From Calycina herbarum (taxonomy: Eukaryota; Ascomycota; Leotiomycetes; Helotiales; Pezizellaceae), in NCBI GenBank assembly GCA_001414485.1, contig LLEY01000001.1, positions 434,001 to 498,000 on the forward strand: a stretch of 64,000 nucleotides of DNA, given 5' to 3'. Shown one piece after another: positions 1 through 10,689 of the stretch (position 1 is its first letter; the number at the start of each line of letters is the position of its first letter). Under the pieces are notes generated by a model. It saw only the letters and a list, made by a program, of their open reading frames with translations, was not told where the DNA came from and did no database searches. The translations under genes were made by a program, and so were the position numbers.

Positions 1-810
1 TATAGCTAAGCCTATTCTAATACTAATCCCCTAAGATAGAAGATAGTAAAGATGGTTTACGAATTATAATTATCTTTAAACTTATTAGAGTTGAAGTTAA
101 AGTAGATGTCTATTTAGAGAAGGAATAAGTCGAGTTCCTTTTGCTTCCTATAATACGTATCTAGTATCTTAACTTTAATAGACTTAAGTGTTTTAACCTT
201 ATAGGGCTCGGGGGCGTCTAGTATACTAACATTGTCGTCGTTCCTAGTTGACTATATACTAGTAGGTGTTCTTCTAGTCGTACTTCTAGATGTTCCTATA
301 ACGTTGACTCGACTAGTATTCGGGCTAGCTGCTGTGGTAGAGGTTGCTAGGGCTATAGCGACTGCACTTCTAAGTAGGTGCTTAAAGTATAACAAAACTT
401 AAACGATATAACTAAGTCTTAGAGGTTAGTATATAAGTAAGAAGTATAGATACGCCGGGTTGTTTACTTAGAAGTGAACTCGTTACTTATATTAAAGATA
501 TTAAATAAGATAATAAGATTAATAACTAAAATTAAGTACGAAGCTCTTATCTAGATAGTAGACGTGCTAGTATATATAGAACCTTCGTTTCTCCTAGGTA
601 GCTAACTCGCTTGTCGAGCTAGCGATCTAACGAGCTGGTTCGCTTAGCGATCCAGCGGTCCCTTTCGTCACGTGATTATTATAATAAAATCCTTGAATCG
701 CTTAGCTAACCTAACCGATCCCTATCTATTATAAGAGTATTCCGATAGTACTTAACCTGTTAGAACGCTGCCTAGTCTTTACTTATCACGTATGTACGTG
801 ATTTGTAACA
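1..810 (-). mobile_element. Ty3/Gypsy element, 5' end (gag start and 5' LTR), RIP-degraded
   Basis: Positions 1-387 match, in reverse complement, the first few hundred bases after the 5' LTR of the complete Gypsy element at 49149-56450. Positions 388-810 are its reversed 5' LTR. The element therefore reads leftward and continues beyond the window start. It has been heavily converted from C/G to T/A and keeps no open gag frame. Its insertion point at 810/811 lies inside the 3' internal region of a second copy of the same family, so it is a nested insertion. The left TSD is outside the window. Confidence 0.85.
388..810 (-). repeat. Gypsy LTR (5' LTR of the leftmost element)
   Basis: A 423 bp LTR in reverse orientation that aligns along its length with the LTRs at 2483-2915 and 9310-9742. 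Its right edge ends in GATTTGTAACA, a RIP-altered form of the GATTCGTGACA end at 9742. A block of GCGA/AGCT-type short repeats sits near 605-660. Confidence 0.85.
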
Positions 811-1802
811 GCAACCTCTGCCTCTTGCTATTCTTTTTCCTTTCTCTCTTTCTCCTCTTTCTCTTTCTTTTCTACCTCCTTAGTAGCGTCGAGTTCGTCG
901 AGAAAGCGAAGACCTTAATAGGATATTTTACGCTGCCTTTCTTTTAGAAAGGCCTTCTACTTTCGTAACCGTAGAATCCTCGCCATCGCCTCCTCCTCCT
1001 CTCTCTCTAGCTTCTCCTCTTGTTTTTCAATAGAGGCTTAGTCGCTGGTATAGGGAACGTTCTTCTCCTAAGCATCGTCGGTCCTATTATATTTTAGCTT
1101 CGACTAAACGTATTTAGAATATTAAGAAGATTAGAAGGAATCTATAAAACATCTACGCTTTTAGAAAGCGTAGTAAGAGCATAGTAATATTTCGTTATAA
1201 ACTATTTTAATACTTTTTATAAGAAGTATATATTCTTCTTTCTTCTTTTATATAAGGTAGGATATAATAGAAAGGAAAGGATGCCGCTAGTACCTTAACC
1301 GAGTTCCTTAGCTTATACTTAAGCGTGAGGACACGCTAGGCTAAGAAGGGGATAGTATTATAAATCACGTTATACGTGGTAAGTAGTCTAGACGGCGCTC
1401 TAATAGGATAAGGCACGATATCTAGGAAATAGAAGGTAGTATAAGAGGGAATTAGTAATACGAAAGGTATTTAAGTATTCTAGGATCTTACTATTAGATA
1501 ACTGTTAGAGGTTATATAATAGATCCCGTTAGATCCTATAGAGGATCTAGAGGGATCTAGGGATCTAGGCTAGTATAGGGATCTAGGTGATATAAAAGGT
1601 TCTATATATACTAGCACGTCTGCTACCTAGATAGAAGCTTCGTGCTTAACTTTAGTTATTAATCTTATTATCTTATTTAATATCTTTAATATAAGTAACG
1701 AGTTTACTTCTAAGTAAACAACCTAGCGTATTTATACTTCTTACTATATACCAACCTTCGAGACTTAGTCATCTTCGTTTAGTTCGTTTGAGTTTCGTTA
1801 TA
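811..1802 (+). mobile_element. Ty3/Gypsy element, 3' end only
   Basis: A plus-oriented fragment of the same Gypsy family. It contains the region after pol with its antisense frame (minus strand, about 811-1330), a polypurine tract (AAGAAGGGGATAG) and a 3' LTR at 1356-1802. It abuts a Fot1-like transposase relic at 1803, so it probably inserted there. The left part was displaced by the element at 1-810. Confidence 0.8.
1356..1802 (+). repeat. Gypsy 3' LTR with GGATCTAG minisatellite
   Basis: A 447 bp LTR that starts right after the polypurine tract and ends in GTTTCGTTATA, as in the other copies. The first ~180 bp and last ~220 bp match the LTRs at 49149 and 56006. The middle (about 1525-1590) is instead made of GGATCTAG-type short repeats. 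Confidence 0.85.
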
Positions 1803-2482
1803 GACTAGTAGTATATTTATTAAAGTGTTTTAGCTATTCTAGACCTGTCTCGTTATTTATTTATCTATTACTTATTAGTTTAATAACCTAGTTATATAGG
1901 AGGCCGCTGTTTATATACTAATTCGTAAGATGATTCTTCCCTTAGACGACTAAAAATAGAGGGATATCCTAACCCTTGTTATTAATATAAGCAATTGCTA
2001 TAGCCTATTCCCGATTGCTTAGCTAAACTGCCTTACCTCTACTACGTCGATCTACACGTGTAACAACTATTATAGAGTAAATCATACCTATTATAAAGCC
2101 TATTTCGTCGAAGTTATAGAAATTATAATCTAAAACGCTGTATTTCGCTCTTATATTTTATATAAGTCGGAACTACGCGCTAATTAGGTTAGGATCTTCG
2201 TATAAGGCTCTTTAGAAGTCGTAAACGCGATTAAAACGCGTCTTTAACCCTAGTTATCGTTATATAAATTAATATACCTAAAGCTTACTAATACGTTTCT
2301 CTCTCTACGATTTAAGGATATAATTTACTATATCTTCTATACTAGCTAGCTAGGGTACAAACCCTCTAGAATCTAAGTTAAGTATGTTCTAAAGAATCAC
2401 TTCCTTCTTAAGTTAAGTTAATTTGATATTTGCTAGCTGTCGTTCTAGGAGGGGAAGTTAGCTATTTATTCTACGGCGAAGG
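1803..2482 (-). pseudogene. Fot1/pogo-type (Tc1-mariner) transposase, C-terminal part
   Basis: On the minus strand this decodes, with many TAG/TAA breaks, into a recognisable fungal pogo/Fot1 DDE transposase. It includes the segment RFNRVYDF, then YNFDEIGFIIGM, which holds the first catalytic Asp, and SNEIGLEWL-like residues near the left end. The breaks fall where Trp or Gln is expected, as RIP would produce. The frame stops at 1803, where a Gypsy LTR begins, so the last third is missing. The N-terminal part lies across the retrotransposon at 9743-9981. Confidence 0.8.
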
Positions 2483-2915
2483 TATAACGAAACTTAAACG
2501 AACTAAACAAAGATAACTAAGTCTCGAAGGTTGGTATACAGGTAAGAAGTACAGATACGCCGGGTTGTTTACTTAGAAGTAAACTCGTTACTTATATTAA
2601 AGATGTTAAATAAGATAATAAGATTAATAACTAAAGTTAAGCACGAAGCTCCTATCTAGATAGTAGACGTACTAGTATATATAGAACCTCCGTTTCCCCT
2701 AAGTAGCTAACTCGCTTATCGAGCTAGCGATCTAACGAGCTGGTTCGCCTAGCGATCTAACAGTCCCTTTCGTCACGTGATTATTATAATAAAATCCTTA
2801 GATCGCTTAGCTAACCTAACCGATCCCTAACTACTATAAGAGTATTCTGATAGTACTTAACCTATTAGGACGCTGCCTAGTCTTTACTTATTATATATAT
2901 ATATGATTTATAATA
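2483..2915 (-). repeat. Gypsy 3' LTR (left copy)
   Basis: A 433 bp repeat, the same length as the one at 9310-9742. The adjoining CTATCCCCTTCTTA at 2916 is the reverse complement of the polypurine tract, which marks this as the 3' LTR. It is more AT-rich than its partner: the terminal TCACGTG repeats have decayed to TATATAT. Confidence 0.9.
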
Positions 2916-2949
2916 CTATCCCCTTCTTAGCTTAGCGTGTCCCTATACT

Positions 2950-3610
2950 TAAGTACGACCTAAGAAATATCGTTAGAAGGCTAGTAGCCTTCTTCTCTTT
3001 TACTATACTACCTGATTATTTAGTAAAATGTACTAAGTATATTGCTCTTAGAAAAGAAATCAACTTATCTAGAATAAAAATAGTACTCTATACTCGATAT
3101 TTAAAAGCTAGTTTTATAAATAAATATATTACTCTTTAAGATAAAAGTCTAAATCGCTATAGTTGTTATATAAAGAATAGTAAGACTTATAACGTTTGCG
3201 AGGTAAACCGTATACTAACTATTCGAGATTAGGAGTCTATAGATACGTAGATCTAACGACTAGAGGACGAGGCTGATAAGGCTATAGCGAAAGTCCTCTA
3301 GGTTAATAAGTAGAAGAAGCTGCTTTATACCTAGAAGTAGAGAATAATAGTAGCTAGTCTCAACTCCCTTAAGAAGCTAGATACTACTAAAGAATTAGAA
3401 AGAAAAGAAAAGGAGAAGGAGGAAGAAAAGAAGTAGATAGAAGAAGAGGCTACTAAGCTAGCTGCCCTTCCTACGCCCGACGTTTCCGACCCTACCCTTG
3501 CCCTAGGCCTCGACCTAGCCTTTCTTAAGTCCTTTCTTACTAACTACGTAATATAGGTAGACTTAGGTTTCGATAGTAGAACTCTTAAAGTTCCTCTAAG
3601 TACTAGCTAA
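2950..3610 (+). pseudogene. Antisense frame of the Gypsy element (Cys-rich start, coiled-coil-like end)
   Basis: This frame runs opposite to gag-pol, between the chromodomain and the 3' LTR. From 3152 it reads with few breaks to a TAA at 3608-3610. It starts with a Cys/Tyr-rich stretch (RYSCYIKN), in which Tyr codons probably replaced Cys through RIP. It then has a long Lys/Glu-rich heptad-like segment near 3380-3450. A similarly placed frame occurs in the elements at 811-1330 and 55390-55930. I cannot name the family. It may be a captured or accessory gene of this retroelement lineage. Confidence 0.55.
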
Positions 3611-6600
3611 TGTTTTTTCTAGGTTCCTAAGTATTTTCTAAATATAAGTAATCTAACTATTTTATTAAATACTTAACCTATCCTCTAATAAGTCTATAGT
3701 TAAGAATCCTCTTAACTTTATACTTAGTATTTAGGTTTACTAGTTAAATTTCTATAAGTAGAGCTAGTAGTGCTCCCAGTAGTACTAGTTCGAGTAGGGA
3801 TATATAGAATACTAGGTAGATGTTTATTATCCTTAGTAGTACTAATTTATAATTTAAAGGTCCCTTAACATGTTTAATTTTAAACAGTCTAAGTTTTTTA
3901 TAATCTAGTTTATTACTTAGTCTTTTTATATTAATATTCTTTTATACTAAGTAGACTTTATCTCTCTCTTTTAGTATTAGCTCCTAACTACGTCGTTTGT
4001 TATAGTAGTACGTATTTCTTTCTACTATAAATTACAGGTCCTTTATAAGTTCCTTATATAAACTCTTAATTTTTAAGACCTAAACATAAGCAAGTTAGTT
4101 ATTAATAGTCGTAGATAGTAGTTCTTAATATACTATTAATTTATACTTAAAATTAGTATAAAATAGCGTAATAAGTGTTATTTCCGTTACTAAACTATTA
4201 TAAGCGAACTGTGCTAAGGGCAGCAGTTCTACCTAGTTATCTTACTAGTAGTTTATATAATAACAAAGGTATGTTTTAACTACTTAATTTATCTATTCAT
4301 TTCCTTTATTTATTTAAGAGTAGAAAGCTATAAAGAGCTTTCTTTTCGTACCTAATCATTTTATAAGAGCGATCTAAAATTTCAAGGTAAAGAGCTTGTT
4401 TCTATCTAAGAGTATCTCTTCTAATAGTCTATATCTTAAGACTACTTTCTTAAGGAATATAAATACTAATTCCTTAGCTATACTTAACTCTATATATACT
4501 ATAAGAATTATATACTTTATAAGTCGTTCTATAATAACTAGGATCGTATTATATTTAACTCCTATTATTAAGTCTTTAGATTTTAGTAGTTTAATAATAA
4601 AATCTATAGATATTAATTTCTAAGGTATCTATAGTATTAGAGTAGTGTTTATTTATCTATAAGGAGTATAGTAGGAAGCTTTATTCCTAGTATAGGTATT
4701 ATATTCTACTATTACTTCCTTAACTATTATAGATAACCGATTAATATAGTAGTATTATCTTATCTTCTAGAAGGTTCTACGAATTCCTTAGTATCTATAA
4801 GCAGGCGTAGTATAGTATTCCTATATAAATTCCTTAGCGTACGAGCTAGGAACCTATAATTTCCCTTTTACGTATTAGTTATAACTTTTATATATTTTTT
4901 AAATTTTATCTATCTAGATGTCGTTTATTACTACTATCTTATATATAGTAAGTACTAAGTCTCTATTCTTAAGAGTTTTTAAGATTATAATCTTCTTATA
5001 CTCCTTATTTCCCTTATATCTAGGTTTCTAGCTAAGAGTATTAGCTCGAGTATTTAACATTCCTTTTATATATTAAATAATAATATCAAATCCTCTTAAT
5101 ATCTCTAACTATCTAGCTAATTATCTTATTATAAGTTCCTTAGTTATTATAAACGTCTTAAGGTTCTTATAGTTAGATAAAACTATAACTAGGTATTTTA
5201 CTAGCTATAAATAAATTCTCTAGTATTCTAAAGCTAATACTATAGTAAGTAGTTCTTTATCGAAGATACTATAGTTTTATTATATTAAGTTAAATGTTTT
5301 TAAATAATATATAATAGATATAAGTTTTCTCTTATTATTTAGTTATAGGTAAATCATATCTACTACTATATTTAAGACGTCTATTTTAATTATATTAGGT
5401 TTATCTATATTAAAATTATATAGAATAGGTTTTTCTATAAACTTTGTTTTAATTTTCTAAAAAGTATTCTCTACTTATTTATTCTATATAAACTTAATAG
5501 CTTTCTTAACTAGTACTAATATTAGTTTAGTAATCTTTATATAGTCTTATATAAATAGATAGTAAAAGTTTACAAATCTAAGGAAGGACTATATATCTTT
5601 TATATTCTTTAGTAATTTCTAGCTTAAGATGTCTTAGATCTTTACTAGATCTATTTCCATTTTTCCTAGGCTAAATACTTATCCTAGGAAAAGTGTCTAA
5701 GTTACTTCAAACTTGTATTTTAAGAGTTTTAACTAAGAGTTTACTTTTATAAGTTATTATAAAACTTCTTTAACATATTCTTTATATTCTTCTTCTTTTT
5801 CTAAGAAGATTAGGATATTATCTAAGTAATAAATTACTATTACCTCTAAAAGATCTTCTAAAATATTATTATTTTATTTTTAATATATAGCTAGTATATT
5901 ATAGAGTCTAAATAGTATAACTGTATATTTATAGAGGCCTGATAGTAAGGTAAATACTATCTTTTATTTATTTCCGACTTTTATTTATATAAGTTTATAG
6001 ACGTTTTATTAATCTAATTTTATAAATCGTACTACCTTGCTTAACTTGTCTTATAAGTATTAGCTAGGTAGTAGCGGATAAGCGTTCTTAACTATAGTAT
6101 AATTTACTTCTTAATAATTAATATATACTCTCTTATCTAGGTCGTCTTTCTTCTTAATAATAAGTATATTTAAGATAATTAATAACTTAGATCTTCTAAT
6201 ATATCCCTTCTTAATACCTTCCTTTATATAACTTTCTATTCTCTATAAGCTTTTCTAGTTATATAACTAAAGCTTCTACTTCGAGAGGTAATAACCCTCT
6301 TTTAATTTAATCTTATAATCTTATAAGCAATGTTCTAGTAAGGCTCGTAAATCTTCTAGGTTTTTAAACAAAGCCTTGAATTCTTTATACTATATAGGTA
6401 TTTTGTTATTAGCTTTCTTACTAACCTATAGAAGACTTTAGACAAGGTGTTCTAGCGCTTTAGAAGAGGTAGCGCTAACCTTATTCTAGTCTTAAAGTTA
6501 TAAACACGATCTCTTATATTTATATTAACTAAAAGTTATTTTCCTATCTTTCTAGTCGATTTCTAGATTATATTCTTAAATCTATAGTATACTAAGTATT

Positions 6601-9309
6601 ACTTCTTTACTTCTTATTTTAATAATATCGAATTATATATCTAAATAGTATCCTTTAATATTAATTCTTATTAGAATAGTTTACTAATTAATAATCCTAT
6701 TTTAGTATATAACGTCTATTTTATTAACTACTCTTAGTCGATATAGTCTTATTTCCTTAATTAGGACGTTTAGCTTCTCTCGAGCTATTAGGGAAATAAA
6801 GTTACCTATTACTCCTAAGTCTATTATAACTTATAACTTCTTTCCTTTTACTTCTATAGTTATTATTAACTATCTTTCTTCTAAAGTAGTATTTAACTTT
6901 GCTTTAATATATTAGACTTTAAAAGATTGATTTTCTTAATTATAATTTTTTCTTTCCTTATCCTTATACTATAGAAAGAATCTTACTCTTTCCTTATTAG
7001 CGTATACTACCTTATATACTAATCTATATTCTACGATTCCTATAGTTTTAGGAATTTCCCTTATAAATTGTTTTAATATTTACTTATAGTTATATTAGAT
7101 CTATTTATAACTAGTTTCTAAAATAGCTTCTATAGACTATAGTTCTCCTATATATAGATAATCTAAAGTAGCCTCTAGTATACTTATCTCTAGTTTTATA
7201 TAGTAAACCTTAAATATATAGTCCCTTAAATTCTTTTCCTTAACAGCTCTAATCTAGGACTAAGGAAAGAATTCTACTCCTTCTTTATTTAATAATACTA
7301 CTTTATATATCTAATAATATTCTACTATTCTAGTAGGCTCTAGTAATATTCCTTTAAATCGCTTCTATAATAACTAGTCTAAAGTTAGACTTGGTTTATA
7401 TTATATCTATTACGCTATTATTTCCTAAACTGTTTCTATAAACTATAGTTCTTCTACTAATAGATAGTATATTTCTTCTAGTTCTATCTTAGCCTATCTA
7501 GTTATATTAAATTCCCTTTACTCTTAGAATAATATACTAAATAGTTATTATAAGTTATATTTTCTTAATACTAACCTATTATTTCTAATTAACATAACTA
7601 TAATATATTACTTAAATTCCTCTAGTATAATATCTTCAGATAGTATTCTAAGGAAAGGGGTTTTAATTCGTCCTACAAATCCTATTAGAACTTACTATGT
7701 CTACGTACTAGTCTTACCTAAAATATCGTATATTCTCTATATATCCCCTACTTTAGAGTAAGTAAGTTCCTTAGCTAGTTTTTTAATTAGTTGACGTTTT
7801 CGTTCTAGTTCCTTTTCTTTAATAGTTTTCTATCTAGTAATTAGGCTAACTAGAGTTATTATTTTAGAGTTATTACTTATAACTATATATATTATTAAGA
7901 TAGTTAAGTTAACTCCTCGTATTATATAAGGACTTTAGAAGTCTAGTTTCTAATTATTAATATATACCTATTGATTTCCTTATTTAAAGATTCTAAGGAA
8001 AGCCTAAGTTTCTCTAACTTCTAGGTCTTTATTCTTTATTTCTCCTTCTAAACTAGAAAATAAATCTAATATCTCTAAAGAACTAGTTAATAGTAGTGAT
8101 TTATATTCTACTTAAAGAGGTTGCTTAGATTCTATTACTAATTATATATTATAATATTCCTTAAAGAGTAGATCTCTATTATTATTAGTATCTTATACTC
8201 TACTAATTCCTTTATTATTTTCAATCTAGGTTTTATATCTTTATATTTTAAGCTTCTTATTTATAAGTTTAATATAATCAGTTAAAGCTACTTATTATTA
8301 AATAGTAGTATTAATTTATTTCTTTCTCTTAGAGTCTTTCTTCTTACTATACTTATTTACTCTATAGCCTAGTTAGCTATAATTATAATATAAGTTCTAC
8401 TCGTATCGATGATTTCGCTCTTCCTAGGAAAGTCCTTCTTTCTTTAGAAAGGTTTTCTTCTACGTAGCGTTTACCTCCTTACTATATTTATTAATATAAG
8501 AGTGTTTCTACTTTCCTAACCCTTTACTCTTTTCCTTATACTTAGGGTTACTCTTTCTAAATTTATATAAGCGGTTGTCTAGCTAGACGACTTCCTTAAT
8601 TATACTTATAATAGTTAAGAATTATATATTCTACTTAGCTATTTCCTTATAGATATATATCTTTAATCCTTTATAAAAGAGTTCTATAAGAGTAATAGTA
8701 TCCTATCTCGACTTCGTTCTATAATATTAAAATTTATTAGTATAATCTATTACTAATCTAGTCTAGTATAATTCTAAAAGCTTATATATAGCTGTTTAAA
8801 TCGTATTAAAGTCTTTAAAGACTTTTCTAATAGTTGTCTTAAATCCTCTCTAAGATTTAAACATAATCTTAGTTAATTCTATCTTTCTATCTTTATCCTT
8901 ATTTTTAAAGAAGTCTTCTAAGTATAGCTAGGCCTATTCTAGTACTAATCCTCTAAGGTAGGAGATAGCAAAGATAGTTTATAAGTTATAATTACCTTTA
9001 AACTTATTAGAATTAAAGTTAAAGTAGATATTTATTTAGAGAAGGAATAAGTTAAGTTCCTTTTACTTCCTATAATACGTATCTAGTATCTTAACTTTAA
9101 TAGACTTAAGTACTTCGACCTTATAAGGCTCGGGGGCGTCTAGTATACTAACATTATCGTCGTTCCTAGTTAACTGTGTACCAGCAGGTGTTCTTCTAGT
9201 CGTACTTCTAGATGTTCCTACAATGTTAACTCAACTAGCATTTAGGCTAGCTGCTGCGGCGGGAGTTGCTAGGGCTATAGCGACTGAACTTCTAAGCAGG
9301 TGCTTAAAG

Positions 9310-9742
9310 TATAATAAAACTTAAACGAACTAAACAAAGATGACTAAGTCTCGAAGGTTAGTATATAGGTAAGAAGTATAGATACGCCGGGTTATTTACT
9401 TAGAAGTAAACTCGTTACTTATATTAAAGATGTTAAATAAGATAATAAGATTAATAACTAAAGTTAAGTACGAAGCTCCTAGCTAGATAGCAGACGTGCT
9501 AGTATATATAGAACCTCCGTTTCTCCTAGGTAGCCAACTCGCTCGTCGAGCTAGCGATCCAACGAGCTGGTTCGCCTAGCGATCCAGCGGTCCCTTTCGT
9601 CACGTGATTATCGTAATAAAATCCTTAGATCGCTTAGCTAACCTAACCGATCCCTAACTACTATAAGAGTATTCCGATAGTGCTTAACCTGTCAGGACGC
9701 TGCCTGGTCTTCACTCATCACGTGTGCACGTGATTCGTGACA
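9310..9742 (-). repeat. Gypsy 5' LTR (right copy, least mutated end)
   Basis: A 433 bp LTR that keeps unmutated sequence at its outer end: two TCACGTG half-sites in inverted orientation (9719-9734), then GATTCGTGACA. This gives the best view of the ancestral LTR terminus (TG...CA). GAAGG follows as the target duplication. Confidence 0.9.
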
Positions 9743-9981
9743 GAAGGCTAGTTTCGAGGACTTTGTAGATTTTTATAGTAGCTCGACGACTAAGCTTTTT
9801 AGATGATCAGATAGCCTTGATAGCTAAGATAATTCGAGCTTCTTAAGTTTAAATTTCTATTAGTAGTTGTTAAGATAACGCGTATTAAAATAATAAAGTA
9901 GGGAAGATAGGAAAAGTACGCTAGGTTCTAATATACGCTAGGTCCTGATAAACCATGTTAACTAATAGTATACTATAGAAG
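9743..9981 (-). pseudogene. Fot1/pogo-type transposase, N-terminal part
   Basis: On the minus strand this encodes the N-terminal helix-turn-helix region of a pogo/Fot1 transposase: ARIILAIKAI, KKLSRRATIKIY and a LRRRMN-like end. It joins the relic at 1803-2482 if the Gypsy element and one GAAGG copy are removed. The upstream end runs to a Copia-like LTR at 9982. Confidence 0.75.
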
Positions 9982-10267
9982 TGTTACGATCTATAACTAA
10001 AGGCAAAGGTATAAGAGTATATATATTATAACGGTTTACACCCGAAGAGTACTCGGTCTACCGACCTTCGTACAAAACGTGACCTCACGTAACCTCGACG
10101 CAAGGGGTTCCAACATCGTCCCAACAACCGGTAATTATATATGGCCTCTGTGTACAAAACCCCTTTCCTCGCACGTAGAATAGACTTCTTCTCTTTTCTT
10201 CCTTAGTTAATTCTTCTTGTAATAAGACAACCTTATCCATTGACCTCATTACATTCGGCCCGTAACA
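9982..10267 (-). repeat. Solo LTR-like repeat, probably Copia-type
   Basis: A 286 bp segment bounded by the 7 bp inverted ends TGTTACG and CGTAACA, the usual TG...CA shape of an LTR. I could find no 5 bp duplication of the flanks. It could also be a TIR element of another type. Confidence 0.5.
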
Positions 10268-10491
10268 TATATATATATTCGAGAATTAAAAGCTACAGTT
10301 CTATCTACGAGAGTAACGCGATTTATATACCTAGAGAAAAGGGGTTGCTTAGTAACTGTAAGGAGCCTTAGTGTCTGTACTCTCGTTATAGATCTAACAC
10401 ATCCTTATCACCGAGGTGATTACCGAGATGGTTCCCAAGGTCACGTGCTTGTCACGTGTATTCTTCCAGGTTACGGACCAGCGCCGTAACA
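10268..10491 (-). repeat. Second LTR-like remnant
   Basis: Reverse complement from 10491 begins TGTTACGGCGCTGG, an LTR-like start sharing TGTTACGG with the neighbour at 9982-10267 and with the solo LTR at 47618. The other end merges into an AT run. It also contains CACGTG repeats near 10442-10459. Confidence 0.4.
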
Positions 10492-10550
10492 AAGTTAATA
10501 AGCTTAACTATCCGGTTTTATCTATATTAATATAGAAGTATCTATAAGTT

Positions 10551-10689
10551 CTAGCTACTTTAGCTTCTAGTAAAAGAGTCTTTAGTTAGAGAGCTAATAT
10601 AGTTATAAAGCAACGAAATAAGCTCTCTAAAGAGACTATAGAGGCTATAATTAGTCTAAAAAACCAGGGTCTTTATCCTTCTTCTCTAC
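10551..10689 (+). pseudogene. hAT transposase, C-terminal dimerisation segment (relic)
   Basis: A 46-codon plus-strand frame with one TAG break resembles the hAT-family dimerisation region: ASSKRVFS, then a basic stretch ending in RNKLSKETIEAI and LKNQG. The family usually has S.ERVFS...RNRLS...IEA..CLK. Only this fragment remains, and the rest of the transposase is not visible nearby. Confidence 0.6.

Larger units (their letters stand above)
2483..9742 (-). mobile_element. Complete Ty3/Gypsy chromovirus-type retrotransposon, RIP-inactivated
   Basis: A full-length 7,260 bp element with two 433 bp LTRs, flanked on both sides by the 5 bp direct repeat GAAGG (2478-2482 and 9743-9747), which I take as the target site duplication. 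Read leftward it has gag near 9.3-8.3 kb, then protease, reverse transcriptase, RNase H, integrase and a chromodomain-like end. A plus-strand antisense frame lies at about 2950-3610. Every long frame is broken by TAG/TAA. Nothing in it could be translated as a polyprotein. It is inserted in a Fot1-like transposase gene. Confidence 0.9.
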
